A stretch of 64,000 nt of DNA from Ferrigenium straubiae (lineage in GTDB: Bacteria > Pseudomonadota > Gammaproteobacteria > Burkholderiales > Gallionellaceae). Below, piece by piece: positions 38,415-47,400 of this stretch (position 1 is its first letter; each line of letters opens with the position of its first letter). Location of the stretch: the NCBI GenBank assembly GCA_019449655.1, contig JAHQXD010000001.1, positions 124,001 through 188,000 of the forward strand, given 5' to 3'. The notes beneath the pieces were generated by a model. It worked only from the letters and a program-made list of their open reading frames with translations, had not been told where the DNA came from and ran no database searches. Both the position numbers and the translations under genes were made by a program.

Positions 38415-40192
38415 GCCTGCCGGATAAATTGCGCCGTTACTCCCATCCCATCGGCTTCCTGATCGTGCTGGCGCTGGGTCTGGCGCTGCACCTGAACCGG
38501 GCGTGGAGCCCGCTGGAGCTTTTCGTGCTGGATCGCCAGTTCACCCTATTGCGCGAGCATCCGCAGCCACTCGCCAACGACGTCGTGGTGGTCGGCATCG
38601 ACGAGGCGACATTCAAACAGTTTCGCGAACCGTTTGCGCTGTGGCACCCGCATCTGGGCAAATTCTTCCAGGCCATGGCCGGCGCGCGGCCTTCGGTGGT
38701 CGGCATGGACATCGTGCTGCCCGACCGTTCCTATCAGTTCCTCGCTCCCGGCTACGATCAGGCGCTGATGCAGGGATTGATCGCCATGCGCGGAACGGTC
38801 CCGGTGGTTCTCAGCCAGTCGCTCGACGACCAGGGAAATGTCCGCCCCATCTTTCCGCCGTTCGTCGCGGTGGCCGGGGTGGATGCCATGGCGTTCCCGC
38901 TGGTCTGCCTCGACCGGGACGGCGTGCCGCGGCGGCTGGACGGTGCGGAGTGCGCCAACCGCTCGCGCGGCATGACGCTATCCGAAGCGATGTCCGCAAA
39001 ACTCGGAGCCAGGCATGCATGGAGCGGCATGATCGACTATTCCCTGGGGGCGGCGATCCAGTACATTCCGTTTACCCAGGTGCTGAATTGGTATGAGCAG
39101 GGCGACACCGAGCAACTGGCGCGCGTCTTCCAGGGCAGGCCCGTCCTGCTCGGGGTGATCCTGCCGTTCAGCGACCGCATGCAACTGCCGGTTCCGCTTG
39201 CCGGATGGGAGCCGGAGAACCGGCGCCTGCCCGGCGTCCTGATCCACGCCCAGGCGCTGCGCTCCATGCTGAACCGCGGCCCCGTCGCAACCGTCCATCC
39301 CAGCATGCTGCTGTTATTGGCGCTGCTGCCGGCGGCCTTCTGGTGGGGCAGAAGCGCGTGGCCGAAGGTGGCCGCGCTCTTCGCGTTCAGCCTCGCCGTG
39401 CTGGCGATCAGCACCCTGCGCCTGTGGCAGGGGCAGTTTCTTCCGCCGGTGGATGCCATCGGCATGGCCTGGATCGCATTCACGGGCCGTGCCGCGTTCG
39501 ACTCGATGCGGCAGTACCGGGAGAAGCGCTTCCTGAAGCAGGCGTTCGGCGGCCATGTCAGCCCGGTGGTCATGAATGAAATACTGGCGGGCAACGTCCA
39601 GCTCGGCGCGGGGAAACGCCGGCGCGTGTGCGTGCTGTTTGCCGACATCCGGGGATTTACCGCGCGCTCCGAGCAGACGACGCCGGAGGCCATCATCGAG
39701 CTGCTGAACGGCTACTTCGCGCAAATGACCGAGGCGATACACAAGCATGGCGGCGTGGTGGACAAGTTCATCGGCGACGGGCTGATGGCTTTCTTCGGCG
39801 CGCCGCAGTCCATCGAACACCCCGAAAGAAAGGCGCTGGAAGCCGCCCAGGAGATGCTTCTGCGCCTGCATCGCTACAACCAGTCGCTGACAGGTCAGGG
39901 CGTCGAGCCGATCGCCATCGGCATCGGCATCCACGCCGGCGATGTCATCCTCGGCTATATCGGCTCCGAGGCGCGCCACGAATACACCGCCATCGGCGAC
40001 ACGGTAAACGCCGCCTCGCGGCTGGAGGGCATGACCAAGACGCTGGGCTACCCGGTCGTCTGCTCGTCGGCAGTGGCCGGTGCGGTGAAGGGATCTACCG
40101 AGCTGGTTGATCTGGGCGAGCATTCTGTCCGCGGGCATGCGCCCATGCACCTGTTCGGCTGGAAACCGGCGATTCTGGATAGGCTGGGGTGA
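38411..40192 (+). CDS. CHASE2-domain adenylate cyclase
   Basis: The 593-residue protein has an N-terminal transmembrane helix, a periplasmic CHASE2 sensor (about 40-290; VVVVGIDEATFKQF, ARPSVVGMDIVLPDRS), three closing helices (about 298-365) and a class III cyclase domain (about 400-590). Catalytic features are intact: VLFADIRGFTARSE, VDKFIGDGLMAFFG and YTAIGDTVNAASRLEG. It should convert a periplasmic signal into cAMP. As the last gene of the series that also exports caspases and CHAT proteins, it is a candidate sensor of their activity. It starts in the stop codon of the TPR lipoprotein gene. Confidence 0.93.
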   Translation: MSLPDKLRRYSHPIGFLIVLALGLALHLNRAWSPLELFVLDRQFTLLREHPQPLANDVVVVGIDEATFKQFREPFALWHPHLGKFFQAMAGARPSVVGMDIVLPDRSYQFLAPGYDQALMQGLIAMRGTVPVVLSQSLDDQGNVRPIFPPFVAVAGVDAMAFPLVCLDRDGVPRRLDGAECANRSRGMTLSEAMSAKLGARHAWSGMIDYSLGAAIQYIPFTQVLNWYEQGDTEQLARVFQGRPVLLGVILPFSDRMQLPVPLAGWEPENRRLPGVLIHAQALRSMLNRGPVATVHPSMLLLLALLPAAFWWGRSAWPKVAALFAFSLAVLAISTLRLWQGQFLPPVDAIGMAWIAFTGRAAFDSMRQYREKRFLKQAFGGHVSPVVMNEILAGNVQLGAGKRRRVCVLFADIRGFTARSEQTTPEAIIELLNGYFAQMTEAIHKHGGVVDKFIGDGLMAFFGAPQSIEHPERKALEAAQEMLLRLHRYNQSLTGQGVEPIAIGIGIHAGDVILGYIGSEARHEYTAIGDTVNAASRLEGMTKTLGYPVVCSSAVAGAVKGSTELVDLGEHSVRGHAPMHLFGWKPAILDRLG

Positions 40193-40261
40193 TGCGCAGT
40201 GAGGTGTTTTTCTACAGCTTCAACGTCAGCTTCTCTGTTTCCCTCGAAGCAACAGCTAGTA

Positions 40262-40993
40262 CTAGGCACCACTAGCCACTTGCTTCCACTTTGTGAGATG
40301 GACTAAATACTCATTGAGCACTTTCTTCTGATGGGTGATGTCGCCAGAAGCGAGGTTTACGATTGTCGAGATACCCATTGTTGATACTGTTCGCCCGTGA
40401 TCCGATTCTGAGCGGCAGTCACGGAGGTGATACAAAGTGACCCTTTGGACCTCTTCGGGGAATCTGCGTTGCAGAGCTGAAAGTTTAGGACGAAGAATAT
40501 TAAGTACGGAGTCGCCATACTTGGTGGCTTCATCTCGGGTTGGGATCTTGCCCTTGTGAACCACATCATTGCGGAAAGAAATTTGAGAATTGGATAGGAG
40601 TTCAGGTGGTTCATTGAAGTGGTGTGACCACAAGAAGATGAATGCTCCTAGCTGTCTCTCAGATTGGCTCGCGACTTTCTTCCAGCAGTTCTGAAATAGT
40701 GTGTCGGACTTCGAGGCGCTCTCAAGAAAGACTCGTACCGCAAACTCGTAGAACCGTTCAAGGCTAGTGGAAAAGGATGAAACAGCCTCCCGGTAGTAGC
40801 TGTCAAGAATTGCATAGGCACCAATCTCGAATAACACTTCGAATTTCTGTTGCTGAAGGATAGTCATCGTCCTGTGGCCAACCGAACACTCAAATTCATA
40901 CCGACCATCATCTCGGAACTCTACACGTGTAAACTCGTTGCTTGGCTTCCCGAGCTCATGTAGGCATTGCATACATGGAACCATTAAGCGCAT
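40262..40993 (-). CDS. Unknown protein with Cys/His cluster and HEPN-like motif
   Basis: I do not recognise this 243-residue protein. It begins with a possible zinc site (PCMQCLHELG and later FECSVGH). The middle is helical (SYYREAVSSFSTSLERFYEF and FVRVFLESA-like AVRVFLESA) and contains RNDVVHKG, which fits the R-x4-6-H motif of HEPN ribonucleases at about residue 142. Base composition and codon use are clearly more AT-rich than the neighbours, suggesting recent transfer. AAGGAAG lies 10 bases before ATG 40993. It stands beside a hicAB pair in a short accessory islet. A defence or stress RNase is one possibility; abortive or structural roles cannot be excluded. Confidence 0.6.
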   Translation of the reverse strand: MRLMVPCMQCLHELGKPSNEFTRVEFRDDGRYEFECSVGHRTMTILQQQKFEVLFEIGAYAILDSYYREAVSSFSTSLERFYEFAVRVFLESASKSDTLFQNCWKKVASQSERQLGAFIFLWSHHFNEPPELLSNSQISFRNDVVHKGKIPTRDEATKYGDSVLNILRPKLSALQRRFPEEVQRVTLYHLRDCRSESDHGRTVSTMGISTIVNLASGDITHQKKVLNEYLVHLTKWKQVASGA

Positions 40994-41087
40994 GTGAGCT
41001 TCCTTGAAGAAGGCTGACTATGAATTGTGCGGCGCTTCTGCCGCATAGCCTAATAACAACTGTCGTATGGGTCTCGCATGATTATCA

Positions 41088-41127
41088 CCTCGCCGAACGC
41101 TAATCCACCCCCGAACAATTTCGCCCC
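41088..41127. repeat. Direct repeat left: duplicated glnE 3' end
   Basis: CGCTAATCCACCCCCGAACA and flanking bases match 41608-41646, which contains the genuine glnE stop codon and last codons. Similarity extends on both sides of the stop. The left copy has one extra C and no glnE attached, so it is the displaced copy. The two copies bracket the hicBA genes. Confidence 0.75.
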
Positions 41128-41140
41128 TTCGAGCTCGGGG

Positions 41141-41353
41141 TCAGGCAGCGATTTCAAGGTACTCGACGATGCTTGCCGGAGCGGGGACTGGCAAACCATC
41201 TTCGATGAGGCCTCCGATATGGAAGGTAATTGCCTCGCGAATTTCGCGTTCGGTCTCTTCGACGGTTGCCCCGGTGGCGACACACCCAGGCAAGTCCGGT
41301 ACATAAGCCGAATAATTGTTTCCTACCTTCTCTACAACGATTGCGTAGCGCAT
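41141..41353 (-). CDS. hicB: HicB-family antitoxin (second pair)
   Basis: The 70-residue protein shows the HicB partial RNase H fold: MRYAIVVEKVGNNYSAYVPD, LPGCVATGATVEETEREIRE and AITFHIGGLIEDGLPVPAPA. It is a minimal form without a DNA-binding domain. It follows the hicA gene on the minus strand after a four-base gap. It differs clearly from the HicB at 3515 in the trp operon, so the two pairs were gained separately or diverged long ago. Confidence 0.9.
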   Translation of the reverse strand: MRYAIVVEKVGNNYSAYVPDLPGCVATGATVEETEREIREAITFHIGGLIEDGLPVPAPASIVEYLEIAA

Positions 41354-41357
41354 GAGA

Positions 41358-41546
41358 TTAGTCCTTTAATTGAGCCTGTTTGAGGATGCTATTCAACGTG
41401 CCGGGCGCAAGATCATCACTTGGTTTCCCGGGTACGGTGACACGTCCACTCTTGGCGGGATGTTTGAACTGCCGGTGACTGCCGCGTGTTGCCGCGAGAT
41501 ACCAGCCATCCGCATTTAGTTTCGCCAGAATTTCGCTTACTTTCAT
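41358..41546 (-). CDS. hicA: HicA-family toxin (second pair)
   Basis: The 62-residue protein is a minimal HicA mRNA interferase: MKVSEILAKLNADGWYLAAT, the catalytic histidine in RGSHRQFKHP, and VTVPGKPSDDLAPGTLNSIL. ATG 41546 is chosen because the frame upstream to 41648 runs into the glnE repeat and is not conserved. With its HicB partner it sits between 40-bp direct repeats of the glnE 3' end. Confidence 0.92.
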   Translation of the reverse strand: MKVSEILAKLNADGWYLAATRGSHRQFKHPAKSGRVTVPGKPSDDLAPGTLNSILKQAQLKD

Positions 41547-41607
41547 GCGGCGAGAATAGCAGATTGCCGGGGTACTGCCAAAAATGGCCAACGAGTGGCG
41601 CTTCTGA

Positions 41608-41646
41608 CCCTCGCCAAGCGCTAATCCACCCCGAACAATTCCCCCC
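41608..41646. repeat. Direct repeat right: authentic glnE 3' end
   Basis: CGCTAATCCACCCCGAACAA covers the glnE stop (complement CTA at 41621-41623) and its last codons. The related copy is at 41088-41127. The pair resembles the left and right ends formed when a cassette inserts at the 3' end of a core gene. Confidence 0.75.
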
Positions 41647-44323
41647 ACAGTTTCTCGCTCGCCCGGGTGTCGATTTCCTCATGCGATACGCGGCACGGCA
41701 ACTGGCTGTTAAGCCGGATGCGGTGCTGCGTCTGGCGCAATGCGCGATACAGCGTGCGGTTCTGTTCGGCAAGCTCGACAGGGATCAGCCCGAGTTCGCC
41801 AGCGAGCTTGAGCAGCGCAAGGTTGCCGATGTTGCCGGTCAGTTGCGGGTACTGGCGGGCGTAGGCGAGCACGAGGTATTGCACCATGAACTCGATGTCC
41901 ACCATGCCGCCACGGTCATGCTTGATGTCGAACAGCCCGGTGTCGTTGGGGTGGCCGTCGAGCATCTTCCGGCGCATCGCCAGGATTTCCCCGCGCAAGA
42001 CGGCGAGGTCGCGCGGCTGGCAGAGCACCCGCTTGCGGATGTCCTCGAAGGCGGCGCCGATTTCCGTGTCTCCGGCGCAGAAACGTGCGCGCGTCAGGGC
42101 CTGGTGCTCCCATATCCAGGCCTGCTGTTGCTGGTATTCGGTGAATGCCTCGACCGTGCTGACCAGCAGGCCGCTCGCGCCGTTCGGGCGCAGGCGCAGG
42201 TCGGTTTCGTAGAGGCGGCCGGATGAGGTGTAGCTGCTCAGCATGGTGTTGATGCGCTGCCCGAGCCGCGCGTAGTTTTCCTGCGCATCCGGGTGGTGGT
42301 CGTCGTAGAGAAAGATCAGATCGAGGTCGGAGGCGTAGCTCAGCTCCTTGCCGCCCAGCTTGCCGTATGCGATGACGGCGAATTTCGGCTCGTCGCGATG
42401 CTGCTTGCGCGCGGTCGCCCAGCTCAGCCTCAGCACATGGCGCAGCATCAGATCGGCGAGGTCGGAGAGGTGGTCGCTGAGCTTTTCCAGCGGCAGCAGG
42501 CCCTGCAGGTCCATCGCCAGCAACTGGAAGGTCTGTTCCTGCTGGACGAGGCGCAGCATGTCGAGCTGCCGCTCGGCATCGCCGACGCAGTCGTCGAGGC
42601 GGCGCTGCAAGTCGCAGTCGATCTGCTCCCACTGCGGCGGCTGGTACATCTCGCGCGCATCCAGCAGTTCGTCGAGCAGCGCCGGGTGCTGGGTCATGTA
42701 TTCGCCCGCCCAGCTGCTGGCGGAAACCATTTTGGCCAGGCGCTGCATGGCCTGCGGATACTCGGCGAGGAAGGCGAGGTAGGAGGCGCGGCGGCTGATG
42801 CCTTCCAGCAGGGCGAGCAGCCTGGACAGCGTTTCGTCCGGGTTGGCTTGCTGCGCGCACAGGGCGATGAATTGCGGGATCAGCTTGTCCAGCCGCTGCC
42901 GGCTGAGGTCGGGCAATTGCCGATAGCGGTTGCCGGCTTGCAGCTGCAGGAGGCGCTGCGCGCTGTCGCTCGCGGCGCGGTAACCGAGGCCTTCGAGGTG
43001 AGCCTGCAACTCTTCGGTACTGACCCCTTCATGCCAGAATTGCCCCTCGTCCTGTTCTTCCTGCGACTCGCCGAAAATCAGTTCGAATTGCTGGTTGACC
43101 AACGCGCGATGGCGGTCGAGGTCGGCGAGCAGCGCGGCGTAATCCGCGTAGCCCATCGCCTCGGCGATGATGGCCTGGTCTTCGGGTTTCTCGGGCAGCT
43201 CCTGGGTCTGCTGGTCGTCCAGGTATTGCAGGCGATGCTCGAGGTTGCGCAGGAACACATAGGCCGCATCCAGCTCGGCGACGACGGCATCGGGCAACTG
43301 GCCGTTCTTTGCGAGCAATTGCAGCGCCGCCTGTGTGGGGCGGATGCGCAACTCGGCATCGCGCCCGCCGCGGATCAGCTGGAACACTTGCGCAGTGAAC
43401 TCGATCTCGCGTATGCCGCCCGGGCCGAGCTTGATGTTGTTGAGCCGCTCGCGGCGCTGCACTTCCTGGCGGATCTGCGCGTGCAGCTTGCGCATCGAAT
43501 CGATCGCGCCGAAGTCGAGGTATTTGCGGAACACGAAGGGCTGCGCGAGCTGCATGAGCTCGGCGGTCTGCGCGCAATCGGCGGGGGAGATCACGCGCGC
43601 CTTGATCCAGGCGTAGCGTTCCCATTCGCGCCCCTGGCTGACGAGGTATTCCTCGAGCGCGGCGAAGCTCATCACCAGCGGGCCGCTGTCGCCGTAGGGG
43701 CGCAGCCGCATGTCCACGCGGAACACGTAGCCGTCGCCGGTCGGTTCGTTGATCAGGCTGATCAGGCGGCGCCCGAGTCGGGTGAAGAATTCGTGGTTGC
43801 CCAGCTTGCGCGGCCCGTCCGTTTCGCCGTCTTCCGGATAGACGAAAATCAGGTCGATGTCGGATGAAACATTCAGTTCGCCACCGCCCAGCTTGCCCAT
43901 GCCGATGACCAGCAGGGGCTGCGGCGCGGCACCGGTTTCGCCGAGCGGCGTGCCGTATTGCGCCTGCAAGGATTGCATCAGGCAGGCCTGCGCCTGCTGG
44001 ATGCTCACTTCCGCGAGTGCGGTCATGGCCTGCATTACCTCATTGAGATCGCACAGCCCGTTGAGGTCGCGCAGGATCAGTTTGACCATCACCTGCTTGC
44101 GCAGCCTGCGCACGGCGCGTGCCAGGCCGGCTTCGTTGTCGGGGCTGAGGCCATACTGCTGCAACAAAGCTTGCATTTCTGCACGGTTGCATGGCGTGGT
44201 GTAGTTTTTCTGCAACCAATCCTGCAGCGAATGGTCTGCTTCCAGAACATGCATGGCATAGCGGCTGCAATGCAGCGCCTTTTTCAGCAGGTTATCGAAG
44301 GGCGGCAAGTTTGCGGTATTCAT
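41621..44323 (-). CDS. glnE: Glutamine synthetase adenylyltransferase/deadenylylase
   Basis: GlnE adds or removes AMP on glutamine synthetase in answer to PII signals, setting nitrogen assimilation. The 900-residue protein has two nucleotidyltransferase domains: the N-terminal with VIGMGKLGGGELNVSSDIDLIF (GS-[x9]-DxD) and the C-terminal with AYGKLGGKELSYASDLDLIF, each followed by a helical domain. The C-terminal half ends KLWGELFGVD. Length is near the family norm (about 945 in E. coli). Its 3' end is duplicated on the far side of the hicBA genes. Confidence 0.97.
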   Translation of the reverse strand: MNTANLPPFDNLLKKALHCSRYAMHVLEADHSLQDWLQKNYTTPCNRAEMQALLQQYGLSPDNEAGLARAVRRLRKQVMVKLILRDLNGLCDLNEVMQAMTALAEVSIQQAQACLMQSLQAQYGTPLGETGAAPQPLLVIGMGKLGGGELNVSSDIDLIFVYPEDGETDGPRKLGNHEFFTRLGRRLISLINEPTGDGYVFRVDMRLRPYGDSGPLVMSFAALEEYLVSQGREWERYAWIKARVISPADCAQTAELMQLAQPFVFRKYLDFGAIDSMRKLHAQIRQEVQRRERLNNIKLGPGGIREIEFTAQVFQLIRGGRDAELRIRPTQAALQLLAKNGQLPDAVVAELDAAYVFLRNLEHRLQYLDDQQTQELPEKPEDQAIIAEAMGYADYAALLADLDRHRALVNQQFELIFGESQEEQDEGQFWHEGVSTEELQAHLEGLGYRAASDSAQRLLQLQAGNRYRQLPDLSRQRLDKLIPQFIALCAQQANPDETLSRLLALLEGISRRASYLAFLAEYPQAMQRLAKMVSASSWAGEYMTQHPALLDELLDAREMYQPPQWEQIDCDLQRRLDDCVGDAERQLDMLRLVQQEQTFQLLAMDLQGLLPLEKLSDHLSDLADLMLRHVLRLSWATARKQHRDEPKFAVIAYGKLGGKELSYASDLDLIFLYDDHHPDAQENYARLGQRINTMLSSYTSSGRLYETDLRLRPNGASGLLVSTVEAFTEYQQQQAWIWEHQALTRARFCAGDTEIGAAFEDIRKRVLCQPRDLAVLRGEILAMRRKMLDGHPNDTGLFDIKHDRGGMVDIEFMVQYLVLAYARQYPQLTGNIGNLALLKLAGELGLIPVELAEQNRTLYRALRQTQHRIRLNSQLPCRVSHEEIDTRASEKLWGELFGVD

Positions 44324-44360
44324 GGGTAGGGCTTCAAGTTAGAATGTGCATTGTCCAATG

Positions 44361-44482
44361 ATTAGTCGTTAGTCGCTAGTCGTTAAGTCGTTTAGTTAAG
44401 TCAAAAGCAGTCGCTGGTCATTAGATGCTAGTGGCTAGTTAAACCCATCTGTAACCACCAACTAGTAACTAACGGCTAACAG
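44361..44482. repeat. TTAGTCG-type repeats in the glnE-yhdP gap
   Basis: The 174-bp gap between divergent genes holds a degenerate array TTAGTCGTTAGTCGCTAGTCG at 44362-44382, more TTAG/CTAG units, and near 44460-44482 the inverse form ACTAGTAACTAACGGCTAAC. The two parts can pair as an imperfect stem. Promoters for glnE and yhdP should lie here but none is clear. Confidence 0.6.
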
Positions 44483-44497
44483 CTGGCAACTGAACTT

Positions 44498-47400
44498 ATG
44501 TTGAACTCTCTTCCCATCCGCCTGCTGTGGCACAGCCTGAACTGGCTGACGCGGCTTGCCATTGTCGCGTCGGCGGTGCTGGCCGTGCTGACCGCGCTGG
44601 CGATCATCCTGTTGCGTTACTGGATATTGCCGAATGTCGAGCAGCATCACGAGCGGATTGTCGCTTCGCTGGCAGGTGCGATCGGCAATCCGGTCGCCAT
44701 CGGCAGGATCGAGGGCGACTGGATGGGCTTCCGGCCGCGCCTGAGTTTTACCGACGTGCATATCCTGAACGAGCAGCGGCAACCCGCGCTGGTGCTGCCG
44801 CGCATCGACGGCAGCGTGTCGTGGATGTCGCTGTTCGCCTTCGAGTTGCGGCTGGCCAGCCTGGAAATCGACAGGCCGGAACTGCGGATCCGCCGCGATG
44901 TGCAGGGGCAGATTTTCATCGGCGGCGTGGCGCTCTCCAAACAGGGCGGCAATAACGATTTATCCGACTGGCTGCTGCGCCAGTCACACATGGTGGCGCG
45001 CGATGCGCTCATCGTCTGGATGGACGAGCAGCGCGGTGCGCCGCCGCTGGTGCTGCAACGCGTCAATCTGCGTATCGAGAACCTGTTCAGCCACCACCTC
45101 TTCGCCCTGCGCGCCGTGCCGCCGGCCGATCTGGCAACGCCGCTGGATGTGCGCGGCGATTTTTACGGGGCGAGTTTCGATGACCTGGGCGCCTGGCACG
45201 GCCAGGTTTATACACGGCTCGATTACACCGATGTGACGGCCTGGCGGCCCTGGCTGGATTTGCCCGGAGAATTCAGCCGTGGCCGCGGTGCGCTGCGCGG
45301 CTGGCTGGATGTCGAAGGCGGCAAGGTAACGGGGATCACCGCCGACCTGGGCCTGCACGATGTGGTGACCAAGCTGGCCGAAGATGTGCCGGAAATGCGG
45401 CTGCTCGATTTGCGCGGCCGCGCCGCATGGAAAGAAACAGTGGGCGGCATGGAGGTTTCCACCCGGCATCTGGCGCTACGCTTGAGAAATGGTGTCGAGC
45501 TGCAGCCGACGGACTTCTATTTTCGCACCGCAAAGGCCGGCGATGGACGATCCACCGCCAACGAAATACGCGCCAGCCTGCTGCAGCTGGAAAGTCTCGC
45601 CGGCCTGGCCAATTTCCTCCCGCTGGAAGCCGATCTGCGCGCCAAACTGGACGCCTATGCGCCAAGGGGAACGGTGTCCAACCTGAATGCACAATGGCAG
45701 AGCGTGCTCGAAAAGCCGGGTAGCTACAAAATCCCGAGCTACGGAATCAAGGGGCAGTTTGAAAATCTTGCGCTGCGCCAGGTTGGTTCGCTGCCGGGCT
45801 TTTCCGGTCTGTCGGTGGAGGTGGACGGCAGTGATGCAAGCGGCCGTCTGCATATCGATTCGCGCCATCTGGTTGTGGATGCGCCGGGGGCGATGCGCGA
45901 ACCGCTGCTTTTCGCCACGCTGACCGGACAGGCCGGCTGGCAGCGCAAGCGCGGGGAATTGCTGGTCAAGGTCGATAATGTCGCCGTTGCCAACGACGAC
46001 CTGGCGGGCAATCTTTATGGGAGCTACCAGACCAGGGCCGGTACGCTGGGTGTGCTGGACCTGACGGTCAGCCTGACGCGCGGCGACGTGAGGCGTGCCG
46101 CGCGCTACACCCCGCTGGTCGCGCTGGACAAGGAGGGCAACGACTGGCTGAGCGGCGCGATGCTGGCCGGGCATACCGAGGACTTCCGCGTGCGCGTCAA
46201 GGGCAATTTGAGCGACTTCCCCCTGAAAGGCGGAGAGCAGGATGCGCTGCTCGAAGTCGGCGGACATGCGCGGGATGTCGTGCTGGAATTCGACAAGGGC
46301 TGGCCGCGCATCGAAAACATCTCGGGCGAATTCTGGATACGCGGCAACCGGATGGAAGTGACGGCGCCATCTGCGACCATCCTGGACGCCCGATTGCAGA
46401 ACCTCACGGTCGCCATCACGGACTTGCAGAGCGACGACCTGCCGCTGGAGATCAAGGGCAGCGCGACGGGGGCGAGCAATACCTTTCTGAGATTCATCCA
46501 GCAAAGCCCGGTGCGCGGCTATATAGACGGATTCACCGACGGCATGAGCGCCAGCGGCAACGGGCATCTGGATCTGTCGGTGCATATCCCTCTGCAAGGC
46601 GACAAGCCGGTGAAGGTATCCGGCGCTTTTCGCGTACAGGATAACGACATCGACCTGGGAAATGGAGTACCGCTGCTGCGCAAGACGCGCGGCGAGCTGG
46701 CGTTCACCGAGTCGGGCATGCAGGCCAGCGGCGTGTCGGCGGAGATACTCGGCGGGGCCGCCAATATCGACGTGAAAACAGAACAGGGCGGCGTGGTGCA
46801 TGCCGCCGTAAAAGGGCGCAGCAACCTCGATGCATTGCGCCGGATCAATCCGCATCCGCTGCTGAACCACCTGTCCGGCGGCGCGGCATGGGATGCCGAT
46901 ATCACGGTGGTGAAAAAATCCACGCAGCTGACCATCAACTCCAGCCTGCAGGGGCTGGGCTCCACACTGCCGCAGCCCTTTGCCAAGGAGGCGCAGGAAG
47001 CAATGCCGTTGCGCGTGGAGAAGAGGAATGTCACCGAGGGGCAGGATGTCATCACTGCCCAGTTGGGCAAGCTGCTCAGTGCGCGGTTGGCGCGGCGCGA
47101 TGAAAACGGTGCGATGGTCATCAGGCGCGGCATCGTCAATTTCGGCGAGGAAAACATTTCCGCCAGCAGGAGCCGGCGGTCGGGCACAAGGAGGCTGCTG
47201 GAGCAACTCGGGGCCATCGACTCCACGCGCGGCAGGAGTGGTGTATCGCTGACCGGCAGCCTGCCGGAGCTGTCCCTGCAAGGCTGGGGCGATCTGCTTG
47301 GCGCGGCGGGCGGCGCGGAGAATGGCCTGCCGATTGCCGGTGCAGATCTCACGATCGGCAGGGTAAGCGGGTTCGGCATGCACATCGACGATCTGCGCAT

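Noticed and set aside
41050..41304. 84-codon minus-strand frame ending near hicB
   Set aside because: It is antisense/offset to hicB and runs through the displaced glnE repeat; the similarity to the GlnE end is from the DNA repeat, not a gene.
45476..47383. Minus-strand open frame of 635 codons opposite yhdP
   Set aside because: Same cause: an antisense shadow of a long GC-rich gene with no protein-like features.
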